Assembly: GCA_018806915.1 (NCBI GenBank)
Contig: JAGKQI010000036.1
Span: 124,001-188,000, forward strand
Length of the DNA: 64,000 nt
Source of the DNA: Phytophthora colocasiae
Lineage: Eukaryota; Oomycota; Peronosporomycetes; Peronosporales; Peronosporaceae
Reading direction: 5' to 3'
A model generated the notes under the pieces. That model ran no database searches. It had not been told where the DNA came from and saw nothing but the letters and a program-made list of their open reading frames with translations. The number at the start of each line of letters is the position of its first letter. The first letter of the stretch is position 1. Of this stretch, positions 20,527 through 31,641 are shown piece by piece. The position numbers and the translations under genes were made by a program.

Positions 20527-22460
20527 GCAGATTGGCGCTGTTGTCACCGACGACGCTGGTCAGTGTGGCCGTGCACGGCGAATTCTAGCGCTTCGACACC
20601 CCCGCATTGCGTTCATACGCTGCTTTGCTCATGACGTAATAACTTGGTGAAGTCTGTGTTGAACTTGGTGAAGTCTGTGTTGAAGTCGTCATTTCAGACG
20701 CTGACAAAAAGGCATTTCTTGCAACGGTAACATTAAATGCATCTTCATCGAAGTGGCTGGTTCGCGCTCACGCTATTCTGAAATCTACGTACGGGAAGTC
20801 ACTGGGATTTATCAACCTCTGTGAGACTCGCTGGAACAGTATGCAAGGCTGCTTTGCTTCGCTTTTGCGTGTCCGAAATGGTTTGCACCAATTTGCAGTC
20901 AAGTACATGGATGATGCAGAGTTTCCTGAAGCTCTCCATGTCTTCAGAGATCCAAACTTTTGGCAGCAGCTTGAAGCAGCAGAACGAGTGATTCGACCCC
21001 TTTCAAATGCATCCTACAAGTTACAGCGTGATGAGAACACTCTTGCAGATCTTGAAGTATGCTACAGGGACATTTACCGCGGCTTCCTGGGAGATTTTGA
21101 CAATTTGGAGCTCGTGTCGATAATTGACAAAAGGTGATTTGGTATGTTTTTTACTGAATTAAATATAGGTATTTTATATTTATTAGCAATTTCATCAGCA
21201 GGAGTGTGAGCAGCCGCTAATGTTGCTCGCTTTATTCTTACTGCAGCGGGGCTGTGTAGGTGTGCACGGCACAGAGGAAGTTTATTGACTCGTAGAGTCC
21301 TGCTTGCAAGGTCTAAACAAGAACCAAGTAGTCCACTAAATACGGGACTCTCACAATCAGTGTTCCTATAATAAAGGAACTAACACTAATTATGTAAAAT
21401 GCAAACTGATTTTTATTGACTTTATTGCCCTAATCCTAAATGTAACGGATTTAGTATCTAGCATACTAAATCCTAATCAAAATGCAATGTGTGGCTCTGA
21501 GCTAACTGCCAGCAACTGGCTACATATGTGACGTGTGAGAAACACTATCTGTGACTTGTGACCTGGTTGGTGTATACCACACCAACTGTAGCCAAGGCGC
21601 GCAGCGCCGTGTAACCCCGTTACACTTACACCCACAACATGTACATGTTACTGTTGCAATGCATCAGGAGGCCCCGCGGTTGCGGCTTTAGAGCGGTTGT
21701 GTGGCTACGGTGTCTACTACTATAGGAGATTCGTTGCTAGTAACGAAAAATCTGACGTTGAAAGCATCCTAGATGATTTTCACGCTTGGTATCGTGGAGT
21801 CTTTGTGGACTCAATGCTGGTCCGCTTTAATGGTGATGTAGGGCATTTCTGGAGCTTTGCAGAAGATGTCAAACGCGACTCGAAGTTGCCAAAACTGGCG
21901 TCGGTTATTCTCTAAATTGCGTTAATACCGCAACGCGCGAAAAATATTTTAGTGAACTGGCAGCTATTGACACTGCTGTACGAAACCGAATGAAACCAGA
22001 CAAGGCCCGCAAGTTCTCGCTAGTTCGTCAGACGATGCGAAAGAAAGACAATGTGGAATGCGAGGGGGGGGGGGGGGTGAACGCACCGAGCTCAAGCGCA
22101 TCGTTGATCCCGATGAGCGAAAGCATATAGGAAACTGTGATACCACTCTATCCGTAACCATGGACGAGATAGAAGAAAACACCCTCGTTGAAAATCAGGA
22201 GGCTCCTGACGCGAATACAACTGACTATTGGCAGACCGTTTTTAATGTGCTGGAAACAGTCCCGGACGACGACGAAAAGCATGAATCTCCACAAGACAAC
22301 GAACTTGAGCAAATTGTATACAATGGGTTTGACGAAGCAATACCAGCTCCGGATTTGACTGAATTCCCTCGGACACGTTCCCTGAAGAATCGAGGCTGAC
22401 AGGTGTTTGAGGACAAAAGTTCAGCCTTTCAACGCTATTCACATCTGATAGGACTTTTGG
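20527..22460 (+). pseudogene. hAT-family transposase, interrupted and frameshifted
   Basis: Coding pieces of a hAT transposase: 20527-20690 (VVTDDAGQCGRA, FIRCFAHDV), 20691-21137 (CETRWNSMQGC, then RVIRPLSNASYKLQ), and 21697-22020 (LPKLASVIL, then in another frame TREKYFSELAAI and RNRMKPDK), the last being the hAT C-terminal dimerisation block. An acidic tail runs to about 22460. A solo LTR sits at 21242-21624. Frameshifts lie near 20690, 21915 and 22390, and a 14-G run at 22064-22077 interrupts the tail. A 21-bp tandem duplication (20641-20682) adds seven codons. The 5' part is missing and terminal inverted repeats were not found. Function in an intact copy: cut-and-paste transposition. Confidence 0.75.
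21237..21629 (-). mobile_element. Solo LTR (TGTAACGGGG family) with CTTAC target duplication
   Basis: On the minus strand it begins TGTAACGGGGTTACAC at 21624 and ends GCTGCA at 21242, giving a 383-bp LTR. It is flanked by CTTAC at 21237-21241 and 21625-21629. No internal sequence remains, so the two LTRs of the parent element recombined. It carries AATAAAC as a plausible poly(A) signal. The same TGTAACGGGGTTACAC start occurs at 41703. Confidence 0.85.
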
Positions 22461-22699
22461 TTTGACATCGTACATGATAAACGGTCGCTTACAGCAAAAA
22501 ACATAAAACTACACGTCTCAATGAAAAGATCAGCCTGGATAAGTGTGACCGACGAGACTGAGTATTTGCACGACCAGGTCTACAACTTCAGCTCCCTGCG
22601 CCACATTGGTGGTTCTAGAATACGAGCACACACAGGTATGTAGGCGGGCAAATGCACGCAGTTTGGCGGGCCAACGCTCGCAGCCTTCTGCAATATCGG
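22461..22699. other. Gap between hAT tail and HSP70 retrocopy
   Basis: About 240 bp without a supported gene or repeat. Confidence 0.4.
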
Positions 22700-23325
22700 A
22701 TTGGCCGCAGCTCTAGCTCATTTTGCTTCGAGCCGTACTCATCTTTCTTCGATGACTGGCTGGCGTCTAAAAACTGGATCACTTCCGTTTCCTTGTCGTC
22801 CACCACCTTCTTGTCGGATTCCACGGGATCCATCGTCTTGCGGAAGTTGTCGCCGCACATGTCCTAGAAACGAGCGTGAGTGATGGTCGAGTTGAAGTCG
22901 ATACCATCAAGGAGAGAGTCGATCTCGATGTAAGCCTGAACCGATGACGACAGCGTACGCTTGGCACGCTCACAGGCCGTCCGCAGACGACGAAGAGTGC
23001 GCTGGTTCTCCGTGATGTCCTTGCGGTGCTTGCGCTTGGACTCCTGCGCGAAGTGGTCCACCAGGCGGTAGTCGAAGTCCTCACCACCCAGGTGCGTGTC
23101 ACCAGCAGTGGCCTTCACCTCGAAGACGCCCTCCTCGATGGACAGGAGAGACAAATCGAAGGTACCGCCACCCAGGTTGAAGATCAGCAGGTTGCACAAA
23201 CCGCCCTTCTTGTTCAGAGACGATAAAGCTTTCGGGCCACTAGCTCTATAGGCCATTATCACGGCGGCGGTATCCTCAAGGCCTTGCCCTGTAGTCCGGA
23301 TGGAAAAAGCCGCGGCTTTATCCAA
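22700..23325 (-). pseudogene. HSP70 fragment with internal deletion
   Basis: Minus-strand reading gives HSP70 nucleotide-binding-domain sequence ([53 protein letters not shown]). After a frame change at about 22865 comes MCGDNFRKTMDPVE, joined directly to substrate-domain lid sequence (DKKVVDDKETEVIQFLD). In a normal HSP70 these last two blocks are far apart, so a large internal part is deleted. The N-terminus before the DLGGGT block is scrambled and there is no intron. It reads as a decayed processed copy of a cytosolic HSP70; no function is expected. Confidence 0.8.
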
Positions 23326-23574
23326 CGCTGCACGAGAGCCTTGCCAAATCCAGGGGGAGTACTTGTCTGGGACCGTTTATTAGATACGACAGTTGACTAT
23401 TTCTGAGTCCGTCGGAACCAAACTGAGCGACAGGACGCCAGAGACTCTGAAATTCTGGAAGTTCTGAGAGCGTCATAGCTACACTATGTTCACGGGACCT
23501 CTGTTATTCTGGCCTGGCCATGATGCTCAGTTTGGAGAAAGTTTAGCTGATGGATTATGACCAGGAGGGATGGT
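23326..23574. other. Possible 3' end of a TCTGAA-family Gypsy
   Basis: No gene. The stretch ends in purine-rich CAGGAGGGATGG just before the LTR start at 23575, as a polypurine tract would. It contains TCTGAA motifs like the Gypsy elements to its right. Confidence 0.35.
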
Positions 23575-24675
23575 TGACATGCTGCTAAGTACGATTTTCG
23601 AGTGGAATGTGGCCGTTGCGCTGTGACGTGATTGGATATACGTTGGATACTGGGAGAAAGGGATGCGGGACGAGGCGATGTCCTGTGTGACAATGACATG
23701 GATATGTGGATGAAATTATATATATATTCAACCTTCACCTGTACTGCAAAGGGGCCCAAGAGATCAGAAGTGTTCCTCGGAAAGTGCACAACTCCGAGAG
23801 ACATAAACACTCAGTCGGATCACCGGACTTTTCCCGACGATGAGTGCCAAAAGGTTGGCAGAAAGTCTCTCAGAAGAACGTATCTCTGAGAGACCTCATC
23901 ATGTTGCCGTCCTGTGTGACGATGATGGTTCAAGGGTTGTAATTATACCCACAGATACCAAGTATCGCGCACCGGACATAGCGCACCCACGCATACCCCC
24001 AATTGGACTTCGTGCGTCGTAGTATACGTGCTCCGCACCCCCAAAACACCCATGGGTTTCTGATATCACACATGGAAACCCTGATATCACACCATAGAAG
24101 TCTGATGTACATGGGTCCGACGTACATGAGTCTGTTGAACATGACTCTGGTATCACAAGTCTGATGTGTCCGGCTTATACAAGCAATACCCTAGACATTA
24201 CCAGTTTCCGATATACAGACACCGATGTACAGACTCCGATGATCAGACCCCAGTGTCGCGACCCTGGTATCACGTCTATGATGTACATGATTCCGGTGTA
24301 CATGGTTCTGATGTACATGTCCCCGATGAACATGATTCCGGACCCCTGACGAACAGGATACCAGACTTTGACGCTCTGAAGTCCACCCCATACTGAAACC
24401 AAGTGCATCCAACACGACCTCATACAATCAAGTGACGCGCAACCTGCTCATCCCTGTAAGGACATCATGAAGCGTCGACTCGACAAGATCTGCAGCATCG
24501 ACTACCATAGTGAGCCCAAGCGAAGATTCCTGAGTTATACTGAGACCAAGTGTACCTGAGATAGAAGACAAAGAAGACAATAGAAAAGAGATACAAGATA
24601 GATAACCAGAGTTCAATTTACCGTGTGGGGAACAAGTCGCCTTCGAAGCTACCAGACTAAACCCTGGTAGCAGAG
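23575..24675 (+). repeat. Gypsy LTR (copy A) and primer-site-like end
   Basis: Aligns with 31642-32840 from TGACATG onward (shared blocks: GATTTTCGAG, AAAGGGGCCCAA, AAGTCTCTCAGAAGAACGTATCTC, AGTATCGCGC). The right end carries a CTACCAG...CTGGTAG inverted repeat followed by GCAGAG; TGGTAGCAGAG at 24665-24675 resembles a methionine-tRNA primer site. Two clusters of 15-bp ATGTACATG units lie at about 24098-24145 and 24278-24340. Whether this is a 5' or 3' LTR is undecided, because a purine tract precedes it and a primer-like site follows it. Confidence 0.65.
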
Positions 24676-24783
24676 GTACGGAGCTCACAAGCGGCTGTTA
24701 GTACCTCAACATCGTTTGACCAGAAAACGTTTCTGAGGTTCATTGCGCACGTAAAAATAGATCGAGCTCGGAGTCTAAACGAT

Positions 24784-27695
24784 GTGTCTATTCTATATCC
24801 TGAAAACACGAATGCTTCGGTAGCCGTTTCGCGTGAGCTCAATGACTCGTTCACAGATGATAATACGACCTTGACTGGTTCAGGTAGTTCTTCATCGAAG
24901 ACTACGGCTCACTGTTCTGGTGGCTCTGGTTCTGAATTCTCTGTGGATGCCCCTGGTGTCTTCAGGCCGCGGGCCTTTGGTCTTATCTACGGAGGAAGTC
25001 GACCGACTTTTCTGTCAAGGTCTGGTGACGAGTGCGACTGCCCCTGTCCTGGCGTTGGGGGATTTCGATATTCCCCCAAATTACATCGCTCCTCGCATTG
25101 AGCCGGAGGGACGTGCCTTCCTGGTGAGCACCCCAGCGCGGGCGGAAGATTTCAGATGAGGTCGTCATATCGCTAACGCGCAATGGCGGTTCCTGTGTAC
25201 TCGTGGGGTACGAGACACTTACTGGTGAAGACCTTCAGGAGCTGGAGCGGGTGATTCCAAGCTTCGACCCTGATGAAGTTGTGACGCCACATGCCCAGAT
25301 TCCGAATGTGCGTACCCTGGATGCTCTGAACTCATCTGTCGAGGTTTGACGTTGGCATCTTTGCTGTTCCACATTCCTCCTACTCGACTTGCGGAGAGAG
25401 TTTTCAGAACATCTGGGTGTCTGAAACGCATGACTGCCGCTCACCGCTGTCCCCGAGAGCGCGTTGGTTCCCAGAACAGCGTCGCTCTGATAGATGCAGC
25501 GGCGGCCCGGTCTGAGTGTGAAGAGATCAAGCGCGAGTGAATACTCAATTGTCAGTACTGGAAACATGAACGTGCTCGGCAGGATGTGGGTGAACGCATG
25601 GCTTCTGAAATCCAAGACCTCAAGGCTCATTACCAAGACCAAGTGGAATCTCTGAAGTCAGACAAAGCGGCTCTGAAGTCTCCAGTCGCTGATCCCCAAG
25701 CACAAGTCTCGATTCTGAAGGCCCGTCCTGATGTTAAGCCGACGGACCCATGGGGACTCTCAGAATTCTTGCAAGAGAACTATGAAATCTCTGGTAACTG
25801 GGACCGTCTTCATGATCTTCTGATGTTGTATCAGGAAGACACCATCGTTCCAGATAACTGGACAACTGTCATCAGCGTGACAGCTGTGGACGCGCGAAAA
25901 AACCTGTCCCTGATTTTAAGAAACGACTTTCTGAAGAGCGAGCTCGTCAAGCGGCTGATGAGGCTGAGAAGGCTGCCAGAGTTCTGGACCTTACTCGTCT
26001 CAATACTGAGACTTCGGAATCAAAGAGCGAGAACCCCCGGTACCCCTCGTATTCTTCGAAATCTCAGACTCAGAAGTTGTCTCCAAAACTGGATCTCAAG
26101 AATTTGCAACGTCGCCCATCTGACCACAAGCCTGTTGAAGACTCGGTGCTTTCGGCGAGTGCAAGGACCCAGGTGGCCAAGTCTGACGTACACAAGAAGC
26201 TTCCTGGTGACATGATCTGGAAGGAGGTCCGCCCTGACCTTCGTCAAGCTCTACTGTCTGGTGTCGAGTATCACAAGGCCATGGAGTTGCTGAAGTCTGA
26301 CAAGGAGGCTCACAGTCTCGTTATCTGTCCAGTTCTCGTCCAGGTGTTGGTGAGCTTGATCTTCTCACGCCACCTGGAATCCACTCCTTGGGCCGAGTAC
26401 GTCTCTGAGGTCTACTACCACAAGGCTGACGAAGGGGACCGTCATATCTTGTCTGGTACCGAGCCTGCTGCTTGGGGTGTCCTGGACGGTCACGTTAATT
26501 ACTCTGAAAGCGACGCCGAGTCCACCATCGACAGCCCCAAAGAGGACTCTGACTACAAGGACTCTGGTGCTATCGAGTCTGAGACTGAAGACGACGACAA
26601 AGATGAGGACTCTAGTGACGACGCGTCTGGTGACAGCGGCTCCAGGCGTGACAAGTCCGAGAGCAAGAAGTCTGGAAACAAGAAGTCAGGAAGCAAAAAG
26701 TCTGATGACCTCCCACAATCTGGTTCCAAGCCCCCTCGTGAGTCTGATGACGACTCGGATTCTGAAGACGGACCTATCATCCTTACCAAGAAGTCCAAGA
26801 GAAGTGGGACGTCTGTGGTTGTACGCACCAGTCCCAGATCTCGTGTGAAGTCTACCGGTGGAAGTGTCTCAAAATCCAAGGGTTATTCAGGGGAGTCTCG
26901 GAGTCGGGTGTCCAAGACTTACAACTCTCTGACGGTCAAGGAGCTCCAGGTGGTGGAAACACCAGACTGTGACGCGTTCTCCTGGTTGTACTATGGTATC
27001 AGAGTACGACGAGTGAGCTCCACGAAGACCACCACTGGTCAGACATTGGTCTTCCCAGATTACGAGGTGCACAAGCGCTCATGTGCTATCCTCAAGAAGC
27101 GTTGGGACTCTGAAAGATACTGTGCTGTGATTCGTAAGAAGCGCGCACCTTGGCAGGTCATGTTCGACAACCGGTTTTCAGAGTTCTATTTCCACAAGCG
27201 CGACGAACTGGGACCCATGGTGTTGGCTGACGTGGAAGACATCGTGCGCAGGATGAAGAAGCATGTACAAGCGTTCTGGGAGCGGACGCATTGGATTACT
27301 ATGGATATCGAAGCTGACAACAAGTCTGCGGAGCTTCACAAGTACCGGGCCATGCGTCGAGCCGCCATGATTCGCCAACACAATACCCTCATCCGAAAGG
27401 TCTTGGGACACAAGGACTTCCCAGAGTCGCTGCTCTCAGAACCTGGTATCTGGATCATTCCAGACAAGACTTTCCCCTGGATCTGGCAAGATCCCAGAGT
27501 CGCAGAACTCGGTGGTCCCAAGTGTCTGAGTCTGGAGACGCAACTGGTGACCTGAATGCCAACGAACCAGCTCGGATGCTGTGGGCCACAGTGCATGTTG
27601 ATGAAGAATGGCTTCAGTTCGTCCCTGATGATAGCAAGAGAGGTCATCTGACTCCTACGGAGCGTTCTGAAAACCCGATCTCCCTTCGCTACTGA
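24784..27695 (+). pseudogene. Gypsy-linked accessory ORF, copy 2 (coiled coil, Ser/Asp/Lys-rich, conserved C-terminal domain)
   Basis: Reading moves through several frames: 24784-25350 (Ser-rich N-terminus, then LALGDFDIPPNYIAPRIEPE), 25586-25890 (coiled coil, then WGLSEFLQENYEISGNWDRL), and 25885-27555 (492-aa open part from 26077). An in-frame extension upstream of 26077 and a further frame change near 27545 take the product to a stop at 27693-27695. The middle (26500-26880) is a low-complexity Ser/Asp/Glu then Lys/Ser stretch. The C-terminal domain has TGQTLVFP, RAPWQV, EFYFHKRDE, QAFWERTH and NANEPA...VDEEW, matching copy 1 at 11139-13673. No homology to known Gag, Pol or enzymes is recognised. 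It faces the Gypsy pol at 28081-31160 tail to tail. It could be a divergent Gag or a new accessory protein. Confidence 0.65.
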
Positions 27696-28080
27696 AGCTT
27701 CAGACGTCAGTCACTACATCCAAGGAAGGACAGTATCCTGACCGGTCACTTAGTTGTTTGCATTCGTGATATAAATCCTGGCCCCAGTTAAGTCTTCCGA
27801 CTTTTAATATCACCCTACTTAACCATCGATCCACAACTTCTCCTTCATTTCGTCGTTCGTAATCTCGTATTCCTCAGCACATATTCTCCACAAAATTCGT
27901 TTCCACATTCACATTCACATCGTTGTTTTCATACAAGCAATAACATAGTCGATCACATATCTGAACACATGAATTTCAGAAATAAAATCTCTTAAAAACA
28001 TGCATTCAGACCCCCATTCTCTGAAAATCAGTCTCTGAAATCCCTCGGATATCAGACGTCCAGATGTGTTTTCAGAGTCG
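27696..28080. other. Spacer between accessory ORF and antisense Gypsy pol
   Basis: 385 bp, pyrimidine- and AT-rich, without a gene. It includes GTGATATAAATCC near 27766, a TATA-like string. It lies between two convergent stop codons, as at 10776-11138. Confidence 0.5.
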
Positions 28081-29845
28081 TTAGACCCTGGGGTGATCGT
28101 CTCCAGCTTGCATTGCCTGGAAACGAGCTCGTGCTCGTGCACTCTGGTTGAACTCATAGAGCAATGCGCCACAGTTCAACTTCGATAACGGCAACCACTC
28201 AGCTTCATCGTAGCCTCTCCATTTAACGAGATATTCACGCAAGCGTTTCGACGTCCTGGTACGTTTACTCCAGCGGGTATCCAAAATCTTCTCCACTTCG
28301 TACACCTCATTCTCAGTGTCAGGTTCTCAACTATCTTCTGGTAACAGGGCGGCATCAAAATTATCATCCTCATGAATCTCAAGCTCTATCGTTGGTCGTC
28401 TTGGGAACAGGGCTCTGGGTTTCAAACGACCCACATGTACCCAGGGATTCACGCGATAGCCAGTGCCTTCAATCTTGAGTCGTACTCGGAAGTCATCCAG
28501 CATCCCGTCGATTCTGAAAGACCTATTCAACATGTGTACCAACTTCCTTCTCAACCCCGTTTGTACTTTAGGAATGTAGAGTCATACAGCATCACCAATA
28601 GCAAAGCCTGATTTCAGACGCTCTGATAGCTCGTTCAACTTTCTGGTCTGTTCTTCAGAGCGATCGCGTTTCGCTTTCTTCTGGAGATCTTCAGCACACG
28701 CTAGAGCGTAACTGTAATCTCGCTGCATCTTCCTCCTCCATTCATAAGCGGTTCGTTCCTGAGTCGTCGACGGCTTGGGTCCGAGCATAGCGGACACCGT
28801 TCCGTGAGCATCCCAACTATGCCAAAATAGAAAGGTGTTTCCAGACGGGTGGCATCGAACGCCGTATTCAGGGCGAAAATTTGACGTTCAGCATGATCAT
28901 CCCAATCACTCTGATCAGCATCAGAAATACTTGCCTTGATCAGTTTGTACGGACCGTTCCTGTTGACCGTTAGCTTGTGGTTGGTACCCCAGAGTAGCAC
29001 ATTGTCTGCTGCCCAGGAGTTCTCTGAAACACTTGAAGACCTCACCCATGAAACGAGGATCCTGGTCGTGACGGATCAGAGAACTAGCTCCGAAGTTTCT
29101 GAAAACACGTTCCTCATAAGCTTCTGACACCTCTTGGGCCGTGGTGATACTCATCGGCTTGCACATCACATTTCCTGAAAACATGTCTTGGAACAGCACT
29201 TGGTCTGATGGACCTGTTCCTGCCAACATGATCGTCAGGCTCCCAGCTGCACATCATCACCACAACTTCATTTGGCATAGATACTAGACCCTCACGGATA
29301 CTGACCCTCAGACCAGCAGCAAACATGAATCCCATTCCCATATACCTTCGCCGATATTCGCGACCCAGTCATCAACAATGTAAGCCACTCTCGGTCCGAG
29401 AGTCGGCTTAATTTCAGCACTGGCACCAATGTACGTCGAAACTCCTTCCATCCCAGACACCTTAGTTTGTTTGTGCGACTTAAGCCTGAGCCCGAGCTTA
29501 CGCGCAAAGTCGCAGGATATTAATAGTCGCACCGGTGTCCAGGAGAATCCTGGTCCAACGATCATTGACGGCGCCATGTACCATCACCACATCACGCTGT
29601 GCAGGATCAGGGTAATTATCTTCCCACCAGCCATAACATTCTCCGTCTTTCAGACGAAACTGGATTGTATCGTCCGGAGGCGAGTCATTGTCCTTCGGAA
29701 AGTCCGGTGAACAGCCTCTCGGAAGGTCCGATGAACTCTCTCTCAGACGCGGAATTTCTGAAGACATGGCTGATTCTTGAACTAAGGTGGTCATGCAATG
29801 TTGATTTTTAGGTTGGGTCCTTTTCAGCTCCGCTCCTACGTACAC
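28081..29845 (-). pseudogene. Ty3/Gypsy pol with RT and RNase H deleted
   Basis: From right to left: protease (29308-29845; active-site LLDTGATINIL intact, then KLGLRLKSHKQTKVSGM), fused near 29205 to the integrase core (VLFQDMFSGNV, SLIRHDQDPRF, QPQANGQQERS; 28921-29229), integrase C-terminal part (28582-29045), linker (28327-28554) and chromodomain (28081-28305; YEVEKIL, EYLVKWRGYDEAEW). RT, both RNase H domains and the integrase zinc finger are missing between protease and integrase: a clean deletion joins GRNRSIRPSA to VLFQDM. Frameshifts separate the pieces. The chromodomain tail (LNCGAL...RF..MQ) matches the copy ending at 10775, so the two elements are related. Confidence 0.8.
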
Positions 29846-29910
29846 TAGAACACATAATTCTGGGGGTATGCCTTGCTCGGCGCGTTTCGGATCCCCATCC
29901 GACGGGCTTG

Positions 29911-31160
29911 CTAGTTTAACTGTTTCCCAGAGTCAGCCTCGTCACCCAGGAGTTTCTCCAGTAGGTGATCCGGCAGGTCCTTCAGTGCACCTTGACGGGC
30001 TAGTTTCTTGAGGGATTCCAAAGTCTTGACATCTTCACACGGTCTCCCAGAATGCACCTTTCCGCAAACCTCACACGGCGGTACTCGGCACATTCCGGGT
30101 GACCTTTCTCCTGACATCGGTCACAGACAATGTCTCTCCAGCAGTTCTCTTCCGAATGACCTGAGCGGTGACACTTCTCGCAGAACTTGTTCCAGTAGTC
30201 AGAGTTATCACGACGTGTCTGCTGGAAGTCTTGACCTGATGATCCTCGGGGAGACTGGGGCGGCGGTCGCCATCCCATGTTGTCCATGACTCGGTAGACT
30301 TCGTTTGTCAGAGTCTGAGTCCAGTCAGCACCACCAGGCGCCTGAGAAGCAGCTTGTACACCAGACGAAGATTGTACACCAGACTTCTCACGATCGTGTT
30401 CTGACGATGAAGCTCTGGCATCCTTCTCTTGAGTTCTGGTATACGCATCGACATCGTTAGAGGCATCCGGGTCTGCTTCTCGGGCGACGTAAGTCTTCCC
30501 CATACGCTTTGGCTTAAACTGTCCGCGTGGGAGATTGTCCGCTCGAAAGTCCCGATGTCTGGTAGTCGTAGTATCCTGATCAGCAGTTCGCCAGACATCT
30601 TCGTCCTGTTGCAGAGCATATTCCAAGTCCGAGATACTCCTGAACTTCCGGCCTTGTAACGCGATCTTCAGACGTTCGTCCTTCAGCTTGGTGATGTACC
30701 TCAGAACGTGTTTCTCCAGACGTCTGGAAGATTTTCTGAAGTCCACTTCAGCTTTCCCGGCGGCCGAGTTCAGGCGATAGAAGAAGTCCAACGGAGTCTC
30801 TGAGCTCTTCATTTCCATCGTGAAGTATCTCTTGGAGTATGACGACCGGGCCTTGCTATAGCGCCTGCGAAACTCTAATGATAATACTTTCCAGTCCCGA
30901 GAGACGCTCTTCGGAAGCTGGTTGAACTGGTCACGGGCAGAACCTGGAAGCTTCAGCTTGAGCTCTTGTATGCGAGTCTTGTCCACGTCGTGCACCCGCT
31001 GTCGTAAGGTCTCCATTTGCGAAATCCAGTCACGCTCGTCTGCCCAACGTGCACGCTCTGCTTCGACCTCAGCTTCCCGTTGTTTCCACCGATCTGCAAA
31101 CTCGGCCTCCAGTCGGTCGATCTTCGTAGGGGAAGGAGCGGATGAAAGGCTTCCGTCGTT
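29911..31160 (-). pseudogene. Ty3/Gypsy gag, internally deleted
   Basis: Gag related to the plus-strand gag at 33422-37669 (for example KLPKSVSRDWK against QLPKSVSRDWK). The N-terminal part is missing. A coiled-coil piece (WISQMETLRQRV, 30985-31160) is joined directly to the capsid region (TRIQELKLKLPGSARDQF), deleting roughly 275 residues found in the relative. Two CCHC knuckles follow (CEKCHRSGHSEENC; CDRCQEKGH), then a frameshift at about 30085. The last knuckle (CEVCGKVHSGRPC) and the C-terminus are in another frame down to 29911. Confidence 0.8.
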
Positions 31161-31386
31161 TTAATGGGTATAACCCTATCCTTTCCAGCGACTCCCTCTG
31201 ATCCCCTAACCCCAGTGGTGTAATCACCCGTATCCTGACTGTTCACCAGAGGTCCGGTTGACCGTTTAGGGTCATGGTTACCAGAGATCCGACTTGAAGT
31301 TGGTACTTCAGGTGGGTGACCCCTTGAACTTGAATTAATGTTGCACGAAGGTTCATCAATTCTCCGACTTGGAAGCGTTGCATGTT

Positions 31387-31641
31387 CTAGGAACTTTCTC
31401 GGTGGAAGAGGAATGTGTTGCCACGTACCGACTTTGGCATAAGCGTCACAAAATCCATGGACACAGCTTCGAATGGTCTGCTGGGCTCGATATTCCCAGG
31501 TGACGGTCCAGGATTTGGGGGTCGACCCTTGCCGCTAGCACAGCCCACACACTCCTTCACAAACCTTTCCACATCAGCATACATGCCCAACCAGTAAAAC
31601 TCTGAACACAGTTTCTCAAACGTTCCCTTGATTCCCTGATG
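31387..31641 (-). pseudogene. Gypsy integrase fragment
   Basis: Part of an integrase: HQGIKGTFEKLCSEFYWL...CVGCASGKG (zinc finger without its first His) and PFEAVSMDFVTLMP (first catalytic Asp). It is cut at 31642 by the LTR that starts TGACATG. It could be the finger missing from the pol at 28081-29845, displaced by rearrangement, or come from another copy. Confidence 0.65.

Noticed and set aside
18674..24430. Two similar minus-strand ORFs with His/Val-rich protein (18674-18967, 24175-24427)
   Set aside because: They are antisense reads of the ATGTACATG repeats in a duplicated LTR, with no other coding sign.
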